DNA of 64,000 nt. Source: Haemophilus haemolyticus (GTDB taxonomy: Bacteria > Pseudomonadota > Gammaproteobacteria > Enterobacterales > Pasteurellaceae). Of the stretch, positions 48,930 through 60,468 are shown in pieces (the first letter of the stretch is position 1; each line of letters opens with the position of its first letter). A program made the position numbers and the translations under genes. The notes beneath the pieces were generated by a model that did not search any database, had not been told where the DNA came from, and worked only from the letters and a program-made list of their open reading frames with translations. The stretch covers positions 558,001 to 622,000 of the forward strand of contig NZ_CP031240.1 in NCBI RefSeq assembly GCF_003351405.1. The letters run 5' to 3'.

Positions 48930-50588
48930 ATGACAGGTGCACAACTCATCATGGAGTGCCTGAAATCACACCATGTTACGACTCTTTTCGGCTATCCAGG
49001 CGGCGCAATCATGCCAACCTACGATGCCCTTTATGACGCAGGCTTAGATCACTTACTTTGTCGTAATGAACAAGGGGCTGCCATCGCAGCGATCGGTTAT
49101 GCTCGTTCCACAGGAAAAGTAGGCGTCTGTATTGCAACATCAGGCCCTGGCGCCACCAATTTAGTTACTGGATTAGGCGATGCCATGATGGACTCCATTC
49201 CCGTTGTAGCCATTACCGGTCAAGTTTCCTCCCCATTAATCGGCACGGATGCGTTCCAAGAAGCCGATGTTCTAGGACTTTCTCTTGCTTGCACTAAACA
49301 CAGCTTTATCGTTCAAAGTGCGGATGAATTAGCCGATGTTTTTGCGGAAGCCTTTGAAATTGCCCAAAGCGGACGCCCCGGCCCAGTTCTTATTGATGTG
49401 CCTCGTGATATTCAAGTTGGTAAAGTACCTGTAAATATAAAAGCCTACGTTAAAACACTAGAAAAACCGACCGCACTTTCAGTAGATAAACTCGCTGAAG
49501 CAAAAGAATTATTAAAAAATGCTAAAAAACCGGTGCTTTATGTGGGTGGCGGCGTTGGTATGGCGAAGGCTGTTCCTGCCCTACGCGAATTTTTAACCCA
49601 GACTCAAATGCCATCTGTCTCAACTCTAAAAGGTTTAGGTGCAATTGATCCAAACGATGATGTGTATATGGGAATGATTGGTATGCATGGTACGAAAGCT
49701 GCTAATTTTGCCGTGCAAGAAAGTGATTTATTACTCGTATGCGGTGCTCGTTTTGACGATCGTGTAACAGGTAAACTCGATACCTTTGCTCCTCACGCTA
49801 AAGTGATTCATTGTGATATTGATGCAGCGGAAATTCATAAATTACGCCGTGCAGATGTTGCCCTACAAGGGGATTTAATCCAAGCACTTAATGCACTCAA
49901 ACAAGAGCTTGATATTGAACCTTGGCGTGAACAAATCAGAAATTTCAAAGCAAAATTAGATTTCACTTATCTTGAAAATCAAGGCAATCGCCCGATTGAT
50001 CCTTGGGCATTACTCAACACCCTATCTAATAGAAAACCAAATAATGCGGTAATTTGTACCGATGTAGGTCAGCATCAAATGTGGTCAGCGCAACATATGA
50101 AGCATTTTTCGCCAGAGAACTACATTACTTCGGCAGGTTTCGGCACAATGGGCTTTGGCTTACCCGCTGCTGTGGGGGCAAAAAAAGCACGCCCACAAGA
50201 TGAAGTCATTTTGGTTACGGGTGATGGCTCACTCATGATGAATATCCAAGAATTGGGTTCAATCAAACGTGGCAATTTACCGGTAAAAATTTTGCTATTG
50301 GATAACCAACGCTTAGGTATGGTTCGCCAATGGCAGGATTTATTCTGGAATAAACGTCGCAGTGAAACCATTTTAGATGACAACCCAGATTTTGTAATGC
50401 TTGCTAACGCGTTCGGTATTCCTGCAGAACGTATTGAGTCCGCCGATGATGTGGATGCAGCACTCAACCGATTATTAAACAGCAAAACAGCCTATTTATT
50501 ACAAGTATGTATTCCACCTGATGAATGTGTATGGCCACTTGTGCCACCGGGTGCATGTAACGCGGATATGGTAGAGGAGATGAACTAA
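48930..50588 (+). CDS. ilvG: Acetolactate synthase large subunit (IlvG type)
   Basis: The 552-residue ThDP/FAD enzyme condenses pyruvate or 2-ketobutyrate in valine/isoleucine synthesis. It has the catalytic glutamate in [22 protein letters not shown] at the N-terminus, and the ThDP motif [12 protein letters not shown]...N. Together with the downstream ilvM it makes AHAS II. The frame is intact; I recall it as disrupted in strain Rd. No ILV-rich leader peptide was found in the 245-base upstream gap. Confidence 0.93.
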   Translation: MTGAQLIMECLKSHHVTTLFGYPGGAIMPTYDALYDAGLDHLLCRNEQGAAIAAIGYARSTGKVGVCIATSGPGATNLVTGLGDAMMDSIPVVAITGQVSSPLIGTDAFQEADVLGLSLACTKHSFIVQSADELADVFAEAFEIAQSGRPGPVLIDVPRDIQVGKVPVNIKAYVKTLEKPTALSVDKLAEAKELLKNAKKPVLYVGGGVGMAKAVPALREFLTQTQMPSVSTLKGLGAIDPNDDVYMGMIGMHGTKAANFAVQESDLLLVCGARFDDRVTGKLDTFAPHAKVIHCDIDAAEIHKLRRADVALQGDLIQALNALKQELDIEPWREQIRNFKAKLDFTYLENQGNRPIDPWALLNTLSNRKPNNAVICTDVGQHQMWSAQHMKHFSPENYITSAGFGTMGFGLPAAVGAKKARPQDEVILVTGDGSLMMNIQELGSIKRGNLPVKILLLDNQRLGMVRQWQDLFWNKRRSETILDDNPDFVMLANAFGIPAERIESADDVDAALNRLLNSKTAYLLQVCIPPDECVWPLVPPGACNADMVEEMN

Positions 50589-50806
50589 TGAATGAATATA
50601 AACTTGAACTCGTCACTCGCCATCGTCCTGAAGTATTGGAACGCATTTTACGAGTAGCACGCCACCGCGGTTTCACCGTTACAACAATGGAAATGACACT
50701 AATTGAAACCCAAGTGCGGTTAAAAATCACCGTAAAATCTGACCGCACTTTAGATCTATTAGTGAATCAGTTGGCGAAATTGCCAGATGTGCTGGAGATA
50801 AAATAA
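50588..50806 (+). CDS. ilvM: Acetolactate synthase small subunit (IlvM type)
   Basis: The 72-residue ACT-like protein activates IlvG. It begins at the last base of the ilvG stop and contains HRPEVLERILRVARHRGFTV, the conserved IlvM N-terminal block. Two inverted uptake signals lie inside the gene (AAGTGCGGTTAAAA near 50711 and ACCGCACTTT near 50742), so part of the coding sequence is shaped by them. Confidence 0.93.
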   Translation: MNEYKLELVTRHRPEVLERILRVARHRGFTVTTMEMTLIETQVRLKITVKSDRTLDLLVNQLAKLPDVLEIK

Positions 50807-51441
50807 TGAAAAATATACGTTTGTTATTGGAGTTACTTATTACTTTCGTACTATTTGGATGCACTTCATTACAAGATAAAGAACTATCTTCTCAAAAAGA
50901 AGTAATACACTCTTTCTTTATAGCAGAAGACAACATTTATGCTATAGGGCAACTTAATAGTTATCACTTTGCCGGTTCAAAATATAGTGAAACTGGAGAT
51001 TTAATTCGTATCTTACGATCACCTTATGTAAAAAACATATCATCTGTGAAAATTCATTCTATCGCTAAAGATGTTGAAAAAAACAAAGTGAAAGCTACAT
51101 TAACACTATATTTTAATGATAAAGAGCTTACCCAAAAGCAATCTAATGAGCTCTATGGACAAAATTATTACAATATGCAGGAGCATAATATATTTTTTAG
51201 AATGGAAGATGGTGAAATTGTTGATATTAAAAATAAAAATGAGATTTTAAAAAAAGCCAAATTGATTAAACCTTTGGAAACTAAGTACTTAGAATATCGT
51301 CAAGAAAAAAGATTCAGTGCTGAAGCAACAGAGGATAACATTACAGTAGCTGGACGAGCATCAGCGGCAATGATTATTTTTGTACCATTAGCAATTATCT
51401 CATTACCTTTTTATGCAATTCAGTCTTTATCTGGAAAATAA
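50806..51441 (+). CDS. Unknown lipoprotein gene embedded in the ilv operon
   Basis: The 211-residue protein has a lipoprotein signal peptide (lipobox LFGC, Cys19) and a hydrophobic segment near the C-terminus (about 184-205, [17 protein letters not shown]). I recognise no family. Its ATG shares a base with the ilvM stop (TAATG), so it is translationally coupled to the pathway genes although it is not an obvious enzyme. It is more AT-rich than its neighbours, suggesting later insertion between ilvM and ilvD. Confidence 0.75.
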   Translation: MKNIRLLLELLITFVLFGCTSLQDKELSSQKEVIHSFFIAEDNIYAIGQLNSYHFAGSKYSETGDLIRILRSPYVKNISSVKIHSIAKDVEKNKVKATLTLYFNDKELTQKQSNELYGQNYYNMQEHNIFFRMEDGEIVDIKNKNEILKKAKLIKPLETKYLEYRQEKRFSAEATEDNITVAGRASAAMIIFVPLAIISLPFYAIQSLSGK

Positions 51442-51476
51442 AAACAAACCCTAAAATTTACTCGGAGAGATTATTT

Positions 51477-53315
51477 ATGCCAAAACTACGTTCAGCGACT
51501 AGTACACAAGGTCGTAATATGGCAGGCGCACGTGCCTTATGGCGTGCGACAGGAATGAAAGAAAATGACTTTGGTAAACCGATTATTGCGGTGGTGAACT
51601 CTTTCACCCAATTTGTGCCAGGGCATGTTCATTTAAAAGATATGGGACAGCTTGTTGCAGCTGAAATTGAAAAAGCTGGCGGCGTAGCAAAAGAATTTAA
51701 CACCATTGCGGTGGATGATGGTATCGCAATGGGTCACGGTGGAATGCTTTATTCTTTACCAAGCCGTGATTTAATCTCAGATAGCGTGGAATATATGGTT
51801 AATGCGCACTGTGCTGATGCGATGGTGTGTATTTCCAACTGTGACAAAATCACCCCGGGAATGTTGATGGCGGCAATGCGTTTGAACATTCCGACAATTT
51901 TTGTCTCAGGCGGCCCGATGGAAGCAGGTAAAACTAAACTTTCTGATCAATTAATCCGCTTAGATTTGGTTGATGCGATGATTGAAGCAGCCGATCCGAA
52001 TGTGTCAGATGAACGCATTGATGCCATTGAGCGTAGTGCGTGCCCAACTTGTGGTTCTTGCTCAGGAATGTTTACCGCTAACTCTATGAATTGCTTAACT
52101 GAAGCGTTAGGTTTATCTTTACCAGGCAATGGTTCTATGTTGGCGACCCATGCTGACCGCAAAGAATTATTCCTAAAAGCAGGTCGTCAAATTGTTGAGC
52201 TTTGCAAACGCTATTATGAACAAGATGATGAAAGTATACTGCCACGTTCAATCGGTACATTTGAAGCCTTTGAAAATGCCATGAGTTTAGATATTGCGAT
52301 GGGTGGTTCAAGTAATACCGTTTTACACTTATTAGCGGCTGCTCAAGAAGCTGGCGTAGATTTCCAAATGGCTGATATCGATCGCTTATCCCGTGTTGTC
52401 CCTTGCTTAAGCAAAATTGCACCAAATACTAATAAATACCACATGGAAGATGTACACCGTGCAGGTGGCATTATGGGCTTATTGGGTGAATTAGATCGTG
52501 CGGGTTTAATCCATCGCAACACCAAAACCGTGCTAGGAACAACACTAGAAGAACAATTAAATCAATATGATATCATTCGTAACAAAGACGAAGAATTACA
52601 CAAATTCTTCCGTGCAGGCCCTGCAGGCATCCGCACAACTCAAGCATTCTCACAAGATTGTCGCTGGGATACCGTCGATAATGATCGTGTAAACGGTTGT
52701 ATTCGCAATAAAGAAAATGCGATCTCGCAAGAAGGTGGCTTAGCCGTATTATTCGGTAATCTCGCGGAAGATGGATGTATCGTTAAAACCGCGGGCGTAG
52801 ATGAATCTATTTGGAAATTCACTGGCACTGCAATCGTATTTGAAAGCCAAGAAGATGCGGTTGCAGGCATTTTAGGTGGCAAAGTCAAAGAAGGTCATGT
52901 TGTTGTTATCCGTTACGAAGGCCCTAAAGGCGGACCTGGTATGCAAGAAATGTTATACCCAACCAGTTACTTAAAATCGATGGGCTTGGGCAAAAAATGC
53001 GCTTTATTAACGGATGGCCGTTTCTCTGGTGGTACATCAGGCTTGTCTATTGGACACGCATCACCAGAAGCTGCTTCTGGCGGTGCAATAGGCTTAGTAC
53101 GCGATGGCGATATTATCAACATTGATATTCCAAACCGTGCAATTAACTTAGAAATCAGTAATGAAGAACTCGCAGCACGCAGAGCTGAACAAGATCAAAA
53201 AGGTTGGCAGCCTGCTAACCGTGAACGTGAAGTATCTTTCGCATTGAAAGTATTCGGTCACTTTGCAACCTCTGCAGACAAAGGTGCGGTACGCGATAAA
53301 ACATTATTAAAATAA
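51477..53315 (+). CDS. ilvD: Dihydroxy-acid dehydratase
   Basis: IlvD dehydrates the dihydroxy intermediates of valine and isoleucine synthesis. The 612-residue enzyme has Fe-S ligands in [12 protein letters not shown] and [21 protein letters not shown], and the late [26 protein letters not shown] precedes the ATG. It is the fourth gene of the ilvG-M-(lipoprotein)-D-A run. Confidence 0.97.
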   Translation: MPKLRSATSTQGRNMAGARALWRATGMKENDFGKPIIAVVNSFTQFVPGHVHLKDMGQLVAAEIEKAGGVAKEFNTIAVDDGIAMGHGGMLYSLPSRDLISDSVEYMVNAHCADAMVCISNCDKITPGMLMAAMRLNIPTIFVSGGPMEAGKTKLSDQLIRLDLVDAMIEAADPNVSDERIDAIERSACPTCGSCSGMFTANSMNCLTEALGLSLPGNGSMLATHADRKELFLKAGRQIVELCKRYYEQDDESILPRSIGTFEAFENAMSLDIAMGGSSNTVLHLLAAAQEAGVDFQMADIDRLSRVVPCLSKIAPNTNKYHMEDVHRAGGIMGLLGELDRAGLIHRNTKTVLGTTLEEQLNQYDIIRNKDEELHKFFRAGPAGIRTTQAFSQDCRWDTVDNDRVNGCIRNKENAISQEGGLAVLFGNLAEDGCIVKTAGVDESIWKFTGTAIVFESQEDAVAGILGGKVKEGHVVVIRYEGPKGGPGMQEMLYPTSYLKSMGLGKKCALLTDGRFSGGTSGLSIGHASPEAASGGAIGLVRDGDIINIDIPNRAINLEISNEELAARRAEQDQKGWQPANREREVSFALKVFGHFATSADKGAVRDKTLLK

Positions 53316-53325
53316 TTTAACGGTT

Positions 53326-53347
53326 CCCCCTCCTTCATAAGAGGGGG
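53326..53347. repeat. GC-rich hairpin between ilvD and ilvA
   Basis: CCCCCTC and GAGGGGG form a seven-base-pair stem with an eight-base loop. It is the only strongly GC-rich hairpin in the operon and lacks a T run; partial termination or mRNA stabilisation is possible. Confidence 0.65.
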
Positions 53348-53395
53348 ATAAAACAAAGGAAAAACTAACCGCACTTCATCATCAAAACAAACACT

Positions 53396-54937
53396 ATGAA
53401 AAACCTACTCACCAATCCTCAACCTTCTCAATCAGATTATATCAATGCCATTGTTAAACTTGGTTCACGCGTATATGAAGCAGCGCAAGTGACCCCTTTA
53501 CAAAAAATGGGAAAACTTTCTGAACGACTGCACAATAATATCTGGATTAAACGTGAAGACCGTCAGCCAGTAAATAGTTTTAAACTACGCGGCGCTTACG
53601 CCATGATTTCTAGCCTTTCAGCAGAACAAAAAGCAGCTGGCGTAATAGCGGCATCTGCAGGTAACCATGCGCAAGGCGTGGCATTATCAGCGAAACAATT
53701 AGGCTTAAAAGCATTGATCGTCATGCCACAAAACACCCCAAGCATTAAAGTGGATGCAGTGCGTGGTTTTGGTGGTGAGGTGTTGTTGCATGGTGCTAAT
53801 TTCGATGAAGCCAAAGCAAAAGCGATTGAGCTTTCAAAAGAAAAAAACATGACATTTATTCCACCATTCGATCATCCATTAGTGATCGCAGGACAAGGCA
53901 CGTTAGCGATGGAAATGCTACAACAAGTGGCAGATTTGGATTATGTGTTTGTACAAGTCGGCGGGGGTGGCTTAGCTGCAGGTGTAGCAATTTTGCTTAA
54001 GCAATTTATGCCGGAAATTAAAATCATTGGTGTAGAATCAAAGGATTCTGCATGCTTAAAAGCTGCTCTCGATAAAGGCGAACCAACAGATTTAAATCAT
54101 GTTGGATTATTTGCAGATGGCGTTGCCGTAAAACGTATTGGTGACGAAACATTCCGTCTATGTCAGCAATATCTTGATGATATGGTACTGGTCGATAGTG
54201 ACGAAGTGTGCGCAGCAATGAAAGATTTATTTGAGAACGTTCGTGCTGTTGCAGAACCATCAGGTGCATTAGGTTTAGCTGGTTTGAAAAAATATGCAAA
54301 ACAAAACCATATTGAAGGTAAAAATATGGCGGCAATTTTGTCTGGTGCGAACTTGAATTTCCACACATTACGTTATGTATCTGAACGTTGTGAAATTGGT
54401 GAAAACAGAGAAGCTTTATTAGCTGTGACCATGCCTGAACAACCTGGTAGTTTCTTAAAATTTGCTTATGTATTAGGTAACCGAGCTGTAAGTGAATTCA
54501 GTTATCGTTATGCAGATGATAAACGTGCTTGCGTGTTTGTTGGGGTAAGAACGACAAATGAGCAAGAAAAAGCAGATATTATTGCAGACCTCACTAAAAA
54601 TGGTTTTGATGTTGAGGATATGTCTGATGATGATATTGCGAAAACGCATGTTCGCTATTTAATGGGGGGTCGCGCAGCCAATGATAACGAACGCTTATAT
54701 ACGTTCGAATTTCCTGAACAAAAAGGTGCATTATTGAAATTCTTGGAAACGTTGCAAAATCGTTGGAATATTTCATTATTCCACTATCGAGCCCACGGCG
54801 CAGATTATGGAAATATCCTTGCAGGTTTCCAAATTGAAGAACACGAACAAACAGAATTTGAACAGGCTCTTGCCCAACTCAATTATGTTTTTGAAGATGT
54901 GACAGAAAGCAAATCTTATCGTTATTTCTTACGTTAA
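53396..54937 (+). CDS. ilvA: Threonine deaminase (biosynthetic)
   Basis: IlvA converts threonine to 2-ketobutyrate at the start of isoleucine synthesis. The 513-residue PLP enzyme has the lysine motif NSFKLRGAY, AASAGNHAQGVA and the glycine-rich VQVGGGGLAAG loop. Two C-terminal ACT-like repeats (about 335-510) bind isoleucine and valine for feedback control. Confidence 0.97.
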   Translation: MKNLLTNPQPSQSDYINAIVKLGSRVYEAAQVTPLQKMGKLSERLHNNIWIKREDRQPVNSFKLRGAYAMISSLSAEQKAAGVIAASAGNHAQGVALSAKQLGLKALIVMPQNTPSIKVDAVRGFGGEVLLHGANFDEAKAKAIELSKEKNMTFIPPFDHPLVIAGQGTLAMEMLQQVADLDYVFVQVGGGGLAAGVAILLKQFMPEIKIIGVESKDSACLKAALDKGEPTDLNHVGLFADGVAVKRIGDETFRLCQQYLDDMVLVDSDEVCAAMKDLFENVRAVAEPSGALGLAGLKKYAKQNHIEGKNMAAILSGANLNFHTLRYVSERCEIGENREALLAVTMPEQPGSFLKFAYVLGNRAVSEFSYRYADDKRACVFVGVRTTNEQEKADIIADLTKNGFDVEDMSDDDIAKTHVRYLMGGRAANDNERLYTFEFPEQKGALLKFLETLQNRWNISLFHYRAHGADYGNILAGFQIEEHEQTEFEQALAQLNYVFEDVTESKSYRYFLR

Positions 54938-54942
54938 TCTTA

Positions 54943-54974
54943 TAAAAAAGGCGTGATATTTTTCACGCCTTTGT
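54943..54974. terminator. Bidirectional terminator between ilvA and dnaE
   Basis: AAAGGCGTGA and TCACGCCTTT arms with a short AT loop, A-rich before and T-rich after, sit between convergent genes. Confidence 0.85.
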
Positions 54975-54975
54975 A

Positions 54976-57900
54976 TTATTCAAACTCTAATTCCACCGCA
55001 CTTTCGCCAAGTAAATTCACCAATTCCGTCAGAATTTCATCTGTTGGAATAATCGACCATTGCACACCCAAACGTAACAACGCACGACCTTTCGGACTTT
55101 GATAATACACGTTAATCGGCAACGTTCCACCACTAACAGGCTCAAGTAATGCTTTAAGTTGTTTAATGAAACTTGGTGTAATTTGGTACTCAGAAAGACT
55201 AATAGCTAAGGATTTGACATAACGAGAACGAGCCTCATCCAAGGTCATCAACTCGCGCACCGTCATTTTTAAGCCACCAGAGAAATCATCAAAGCTCACC
55301 TGCCCAGAAGCAACAATCACCGTATCTTTTTGTAATTTCTCACCAAATTGTTCTAGGCTTTCACCAAATAATGTTAAATCTAAACGACCTGAACGGTCGT
55401 CCAATGTTGCAATACCTAGACGATTGCCTTTTTTCGTCATCGCAATTCTCGATGCCACAACTAGCCCCGCCACAGTGCTAATTTGCCCACGACGATTTGG
55501 TGCAAGATCTTTTAAGCGAGTTGAAGTGTAATGAGAAAGTTCTTTCAAATAACGACTAACAGGATGGCTACTTAAATAAAGCCCCAAGGTTTCTCGTTCA
55601 CCATCAAGGATTTGTTTTTCGGTATAAGGTGGTGTATTGGCGTAGGCATTTTCCACTTCTTCATGGGTTTCAGTCAGCACACCGAACATATCCGTTTGAC
55701 CCATTGCTTCATCTTTCGCATGCTGATCGGAAGCTCTAAGCGCATCTTCTAAATTCTTAGAAAGTGCGGCGCGATGTGGGCCTAATTTATCAAAGGCACC
55801 CGACATAATTAGGCTTTCAAAGGTACGACGGTTAATTTTTTTCAAATCTACACGAGCGCATAAATCGAATAAATCTTTGAAAATCCCCCCTTCATTTCTT
55901 GCCGTCACAAGTGCTTCAATCGGACCTTCTCCTACCCCTTTAATCGCGCCAATACCATATACAATATCACCTTGTTCATTGACGCTAAAATGGTGTTTAC
56001 CGATATTAATATCTGGTGGCGTTACTTTTAAGCCCATACGTAAACATTCGTCGTACAAACCTACGATTTTATCCGTGTTATCCATTTCAGATGTCATTAC
56101 CGCTGCCATAAATTCTGCAGGGAAATGGGTTTTGAGCCAAAGGGTTTGGTAAGACACCAAGGCATAAGCAGCGGAGTGAGATTTATTAAAACCATAGCCA
56201 GCAAATTTTTCCACCAAGTCGAAAATCTTCATGGATAGCTCGCCATCTACGCCGTTTTTCTCCGCACCTTCTTTAAATACAGAACGCTGTTTTGCCATTT
56301 CCTCTGGCTTTTTCTTACCCATTGCACGACGCAATAAATCAGCCCCACCCAAGGTATAGCCAGCCAGCACCTGCGCAATTTGCATCACTTGTTCTTGATA
56401 CAAAATAATACCGTAGGTTGGCTCAAGAATAGGTTTCAAGCTTTCATGTTGATATTCTGCATCTGGGTAAGACACTTCTTCTCGCCCATGTTTACGGTCA
56501 ATAAAGTTATCTACCATGCCTGATTGTAGCGGACCAGGACGGAACAATGCCACCAACGCAATGATATCTTCAAAACAGTCTGGCTGCAGGCGCTTAATCA
56601 AATCCTTCATACCACGCGATTCCAGCTGGAACACGGCTGTAGTTTCGGAACGTTTAAGTAATTCAAAAGATTCAGGATCATCAAGTGGAATGGCAGCAAT
56701 ATCTACTCGAGGCTTGCCTTCACGCACCATACGAGCATTAATCATATCTAATGCCCATTTAATGATAGTGAGAGTACGCAAGCCTAAGAAGTCGAATTTC
56801 ACAAGCCCTGCATATTCCACATCATTTTTATCAAAGTGAGTAACGGGATGTAAGCCTTCATTATCACAATAGAGCGGTGCAAAATCAGTAATTAAGGTTG
56901 GCGAAATGACCACGCCACCAGCATGTTTACCAGCATTACGCGTCACGCCCTCCAGCTTGCGCGCCATATCGATCAAGGCTTGCACTTCTTCATCGCTATC
57001 GTAGGCAGCCTGTAATTGCGGCTCGGCCTCAAATGCTTTCGCAAGTGTCATACCAGGATCTGGCGGAATTAATTTCGAAATACGATCAACGAAACCATAC
57101 GGATGCCCCAATACGCGCCCCACATCACGAATCACCGCTTTTGCAGCCATGGTTCCAAAGGTAATAATTTGTGATACCGCGCCACGGCCGTAGGTTTCAG
57201 CAACGTGTTCAATCACTCGGTCTCGACCATCCATACAGAAATCCACGTCGAAATCGGGCATAGACACACGTTCTGGATTTAAAAAACGTTCAAATAGCAA
57301 ATCAAACTCTAGCGGATCTAAATCAGTGATTTTTAATGCATAAGCCACTAATGAACCCGCACCAGAACCACGACCTGGCCCAACAGGAATGTCGTTATCT
57401 TTCGACCACTGAATAAATTCCATTACGATCAAGAAATAACCCGGGAATCCCATTTGGTTAATCACATCCAGCTCAACCTGTAAGCGTTCATCATATTTTG
57501 GTCGTTTTTCTAACCGCACTTTTTCATCGGGGAATAAAAAAGCTAAACGCGCTTCCAAACCTTCTTTGGCTTTTTGCACCAAGAAATCTTCTGTAGTCAA
57601 ATCTCCCGTCGGGAATTGAGGTAAGAAATATTGACCGAGACGCAAAGTGACGCTACAACGTTGCGCAATTAATAAGGTATTTTCGAGAGCGGAAGGAATG
57701 TCAGCGAATAACTTGCACATTTCGTCTTCGCTGCGGAAATATTGTTGTGGAGTATAACGTTTTGGACGTTTAGGATCGTCTAAAGTATAGCCATCGTGAA
57801 TCGCTACGCGAATTTCATGGGCTTCAAAATCCTCTGCATTCAAAAACATCACATCATTAGTTGCGACTAGTGGTAAATTGCAACGTTCTGCTAATTTCAA

Positions 57901-58455
57901 AGCCGCTTGAATATAACGTTCTTCATTTGGGCGACCAGTACGGCTTAATGCCAAATAAAAATGATCAGCAAAAAATTCTTGGTAAAAAGCGACCGCACTT
58001 TCAATTTCGGCTACGTTTTCTTTCAACAATTTTTTACCTACATCGCCTTGTGTCCCCCCTGACAAAATAATCACACCCTCGTGATGTTCAATTAACCAAT
58101 CTTGATCAATATAAGGTAAATCGTTATAACCTCGTTGATAAGCCTTTGATAACAATAAAGTAATATTTTTATAGCCTTCATTATTTTTAGCCAGCAAAGT
58201 AAGATCAAAGTATTCATCGCCACACAATGTGCTTTTTACTTTTACATCTGCACCGATAATTGGCTTCATCCCCGAAGAAAGCATTTCGCCATAAAAACGC
58301 ACAACACCACAAAAATTAGTAAAATCTGTTAATCCCATCGCAACCATTTCATTGGCAGCACAAGCTTTCACGAGAGGTTTTACTTTGACGATACTATCAA
58401 TCATCGAAAAATCTGTGTGCGTGCGAAGATGGATGAAACGAGGCTGGGATGACAT
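54976..58455 (-). CDS. dnaE: DNA polymerase III alpha subunit
   Basis: The 1159-residue replicative polymerase has an N-terminal PHP domain ([20 protein letters not shown]), the C-family catalytic region with [15 protein letters not shown] and the aspartate motif [13 protein letters not shown], a tandem HhH/OB region ([20 protein letters not shown]) and a C-terminal tail that binds clamp and tau. Length matches the family. It is convergent with ilvA. Confidence 0.98.
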   Translation of the reverse strand: MSSQPRFIHLRTHTDFSMIDSIVKVKPLVKACAANEMVAMGLTDFTNFCGVVRFYGEMLSSGMKPIIGADVKVKSTLCGDEYFDLTLLAKNNEGYKNITLLLSKAYQRGYNDLPYIDQDWLIEHHEGVIILSGGTQGDVGKKLLKENVAEIESAVAFYQEFFADHFYLALSRTGRPNEERYIQAALKLAERCNLPLVATNDVMFLNAEDFEAHEIRVAIHDGYTLDDPKRPKRYTPQQYFRSEDEMCKLFADIPSALENTLLIAQRCSVTLRLGQYFLPQFPTGDLTTEDFLVQKAKEGLEARLAFLFPDEKVRLEKRPKYDERLQVELDVINQMGFPGYFLIVMEFIQWSKDNDIPVGPGRGSGAGSLVAYALKITDLDPLEFDLLFERFLNPERVSMPDFDVDFCMDGRDRVIEHVAETYGRGAVSQIITFGTMAAKAVIRDVGRVLGHPYGFVDRISKLIPPDPGMTLAKAFEAEPQLQAAYDSDEEVQALIDMARKLEGVTRNAGKHAGGVVISPTLITDFAPLYCDNEGLHPVTHFDKNDVEYAGLVKFDFLGLRTLTIIKWALDMINARMVREGKPRVDIAAIPLDDPESFELLKRSETTAVFQLESRGMKDLIKRLQPDCFEDIIALVALFRPGPLQSGMVDNFIDRKHGREEVSYPDAEYQHESLKPILEPTYGIILYQEQVMQIAQVLAGYTLGGADLLRRAMGKKKPEEMAKQRSVFKEGAEKNGVDGELSMKIFDLVEKFAGYGFNKSHSAAYALVSYQTLWLKTHFPAEFMAAVMTSEMDNTDKIVGLYDECLRMGLKVTPPDINIGKHHFSVNEQGDIVYGIGAIKGVGEGPIEALVTARNEGGIFKDLFDLCARVDLKKINRRTFESLIMSGAFDKLGPHRAALSKNLEDALRASDQHAKDEAMGQTDMFGVLTETHEEVENAYANTPPYTEKQILDGERETLGLYLSSHPVSRYLKELSHYTSTRLKDLAPNRRGQISTVAGLVVASRIAMTKKGNRLGIATLDDRSGRLDLTLFGESLEQFGEKLQKDTVIVASGQVSFDDFSGGLKMTVRELMTLDEARSRYVKSLAISLSEYQITPSFIKQLKALLEPVSGGTLPINVYYQSPKGRALLRLGVQWSIIPTDEILTELVNLLGESAVELEFE

Positions 58456-58690
58456 TGAAAATCCTTAAAGTGCGGTTAAATTTTGCCGTAAATATTGAGG
58501 CGGTATTATAGCGAATTTTTCAAATAAATGCCTATGCAACAAACGGCTTTCCTAATTCGCTCGGATAACCGATTGCGTGAACAAAAAATGTTAAGTAGAT
58601 CAAAATTTTGATAATTATCCGTTCCCATTTTGGGTGATTTCGGCTAGTCTAGCAGCGATTTATTTATTTCAAGAGAATAAGGATGATCCT

Positions 58691-60343
58691 ATGACAACTC
58701 TTTTTCATGTAGCGCAAAATTGGTTAAACCAAGATCCTGACGCAGAAACTCGTGCAGAATTAACCGCACTTTTAGATGCAGCAAAAGGCGGAGATAAAGC
58801 GGCTGAAGCAGAATTACACGCGCGTTTTGATGGTCGTTTACAATTTGGTACGGCAGGTTTACGTGGCCGTTTACAAGCTGGCTCAATGGGGATGAACCGA
58901 GTTTTAGTTTCTCAAGCTGCTGGCGGTTTGGCGGAATATTTAAAAGGTTACGATAAAGAACCATCTATCGTAATTGGTTACGATGGCCGTAAAAACTCTG
59001 ATGTTTTTGCCCGCGATACCGCTGAAATTATGGCGGGGGCAGGCGTGAAAGCCTATTTATTACCACGCAAATTACCTACCCCAGTTTTGGCTTATGCTAT
59101 CCAATATTTTGATACCACTGCAGGTGTAATGGTGACAGCAAGCCATAATCCACCGGAAGATAACGGCTATAAAGTATATTTGGGCAAAGCAAATGGCGGC
59201 GGTCAAATCGTTTCACCAGCAGATAAAGACATCGCAGCATTAATTGATAAAGTTGCGGCTGGCAATATCCAAGATTTACCACGTAGCGATAATTATGTGG
59301 TGTTAAATGATGAAGTAGTAGATGCGTACATTGCAAAAACAGCATCATTAGCTAAAGAGCCAGCTTGCGACATTAACTATGTTTATACCGCTATGCACGG
59401 TGTTGGCTATGAAGTTTTAAGTAAAACGCTAGCAAAAGCAGGCTTACCACAACCTCACGTAGTCGCAGATCAAGTTTGGCCAGATGGCACTTTCCCGACT
59501 GTGAATTTCCCAAATCCAGAAGAAAAAGGCGCGTTGGATTTAGCAATTAAAGTGGCAAAAGAAAAGAATGCTGAATTCATCATTGCTAATGACCCAGATG
59601 CAGACCGTTTAGCCGTTGCTGTGCCTGATGCGCAAGGCAACTGGAAATCACTACATGGTAATGTGGTAGGCTGTTTCTTAGGTTGGTACTTAGCAAAACA
59701 ATATCAAGGTAAACAAGGCACATTGGCTTGCTCACTTGTTTCTTCTCCTGCACTCGCTGAAATTGCGAAAAAATACGGTTTCCAATCAGAAGAAACCTTA
59801 ACCGGTTTCAAATATATCGGCAAAGTATCTGGCTTATTGTTTGGTTTTGAAGAAGCATTGGGCTATTTAGTTGACCCAGACAAAGTACGCGATAAAGACG
59901 GTATTTCTGCAACAATCGTGTTCTTAGATCTTGTACGTAACTTGAAAAAGCAAGGTAAAACTTTAGCAGATTATGCTGATGAATTTACCAAAGAATTTGG
60001 TGCTTATGTGAGTGGTCAAATCTCTATTCGAGTAAGCGATCTTTCAGAAATTGGAAAATTAATGGCCGCACTTCGCAACAATCCACCAGCAGAAATCGCT
60101 GGCGTGAAAGTGGCACAATTTATCGACCATACTAAAACAGATCGTCAAAGCGATATCCTTGTATTTAACTTGGAAAATGGCGGACGCTTAATTGCTCGTC
60201 CTTCAGGTACTGAGCCAAAAATTAAATTCTACTTAGATGCGCGCGGTAAAGATCCAAAAGATGCAGATCGCGTATTAGCAGAATTTGATGAAGGTGTTCG
60301 TCACATTCTTCGCCAAGATGCTTATGGCAAACAAGACTGCTAA
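58691..60343 (+). CDS. Phosphohexomutase (phosphoglucomutase/phosphomannomutase family)
   Basis: The 550-residue alpha-D-phosphohexomutase has the catalytic serine loop TASHNPPEDNGYKVY, the metal motif DPDADR and the late phosphate-binding RPSGTEPKIKFY. It belongs to the longer PGM2-like group. From memory, the H. influenzae Rd homologue (HI0740) is linked to LOS sugar supply and called pgmB/yhxB. ATG 58691 follows AAGGATGA; an ATG 57 bases upstream lacks family similarity. Confidence 0.9.
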   Translation: MTTLFHVAQNWLNQDPDAETRAELTALLDAAKGGDKAAEAELHARFDGRLQFGTAGLRGRLQAGSMGMNRVLVSQAAGGLAEYLKGYDKEPSIVIGYDGRKNSDVFARDTAEIMAGAGVKAYLLPRKLPTPVLAYAIQYFDTTAGVMVTASHNPPEDNGYKVYLGKANGGGQIVSPADKDIAALIDKVAAGNIQDLPRSDNYVVLNDEVVDAYIAKTASLAKEPACDINYVYTAMHGVGYEVLSKTLAKAGLPQPHVVADQVWPDGTFPTVNFPNPEEKGALDLAIKVAKEKNAEFIIANDPDADRLAVAVPDAQGNWKSLHGNVVGCFLGWYLAKQYQGKQGTLACSLVSSPALAEIAKKYGFQSEETLTGFKYIGKVSGLLFGFEEALGYLVDPDKVRDKDGISATIVFLDLVRNLKKQGKTLADYADEFTKEFGAYVSGQISIRVSDLSEIGKLMAALRNNPPAEIAGVKVAQFIDHTKTDRQSDILVFNLENGGRLIARPSGTEPKIKFYLDARGKDPKDADRVLAEFDEGVRHILRQDAYGKQDC

Positions 60344-60360
60344 TTAATCGTTTCTAAAAA

Positions 60361-60393
60361 TAAAACGCACTTTGTAGAAAGTGCGTTTTTTAT
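60361..60393 (+). terminator. Terminator after the phosphohexomutase gene
   Basis: AAAACGCACTTT and AAAGTGCGTTTT form a perfect 12-base-pair stem with a four-base loop and a T run. The stem resembles an uptake signal with one base changed. Confidence 0.88.
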
Positions 60394-60468
60394 GAACCTA
60401 ATATCTCTAAAAAATCGACTGTTAGTCATTTAATAAAATGCGATAAATTTTTACCGCACTTTCGATTT

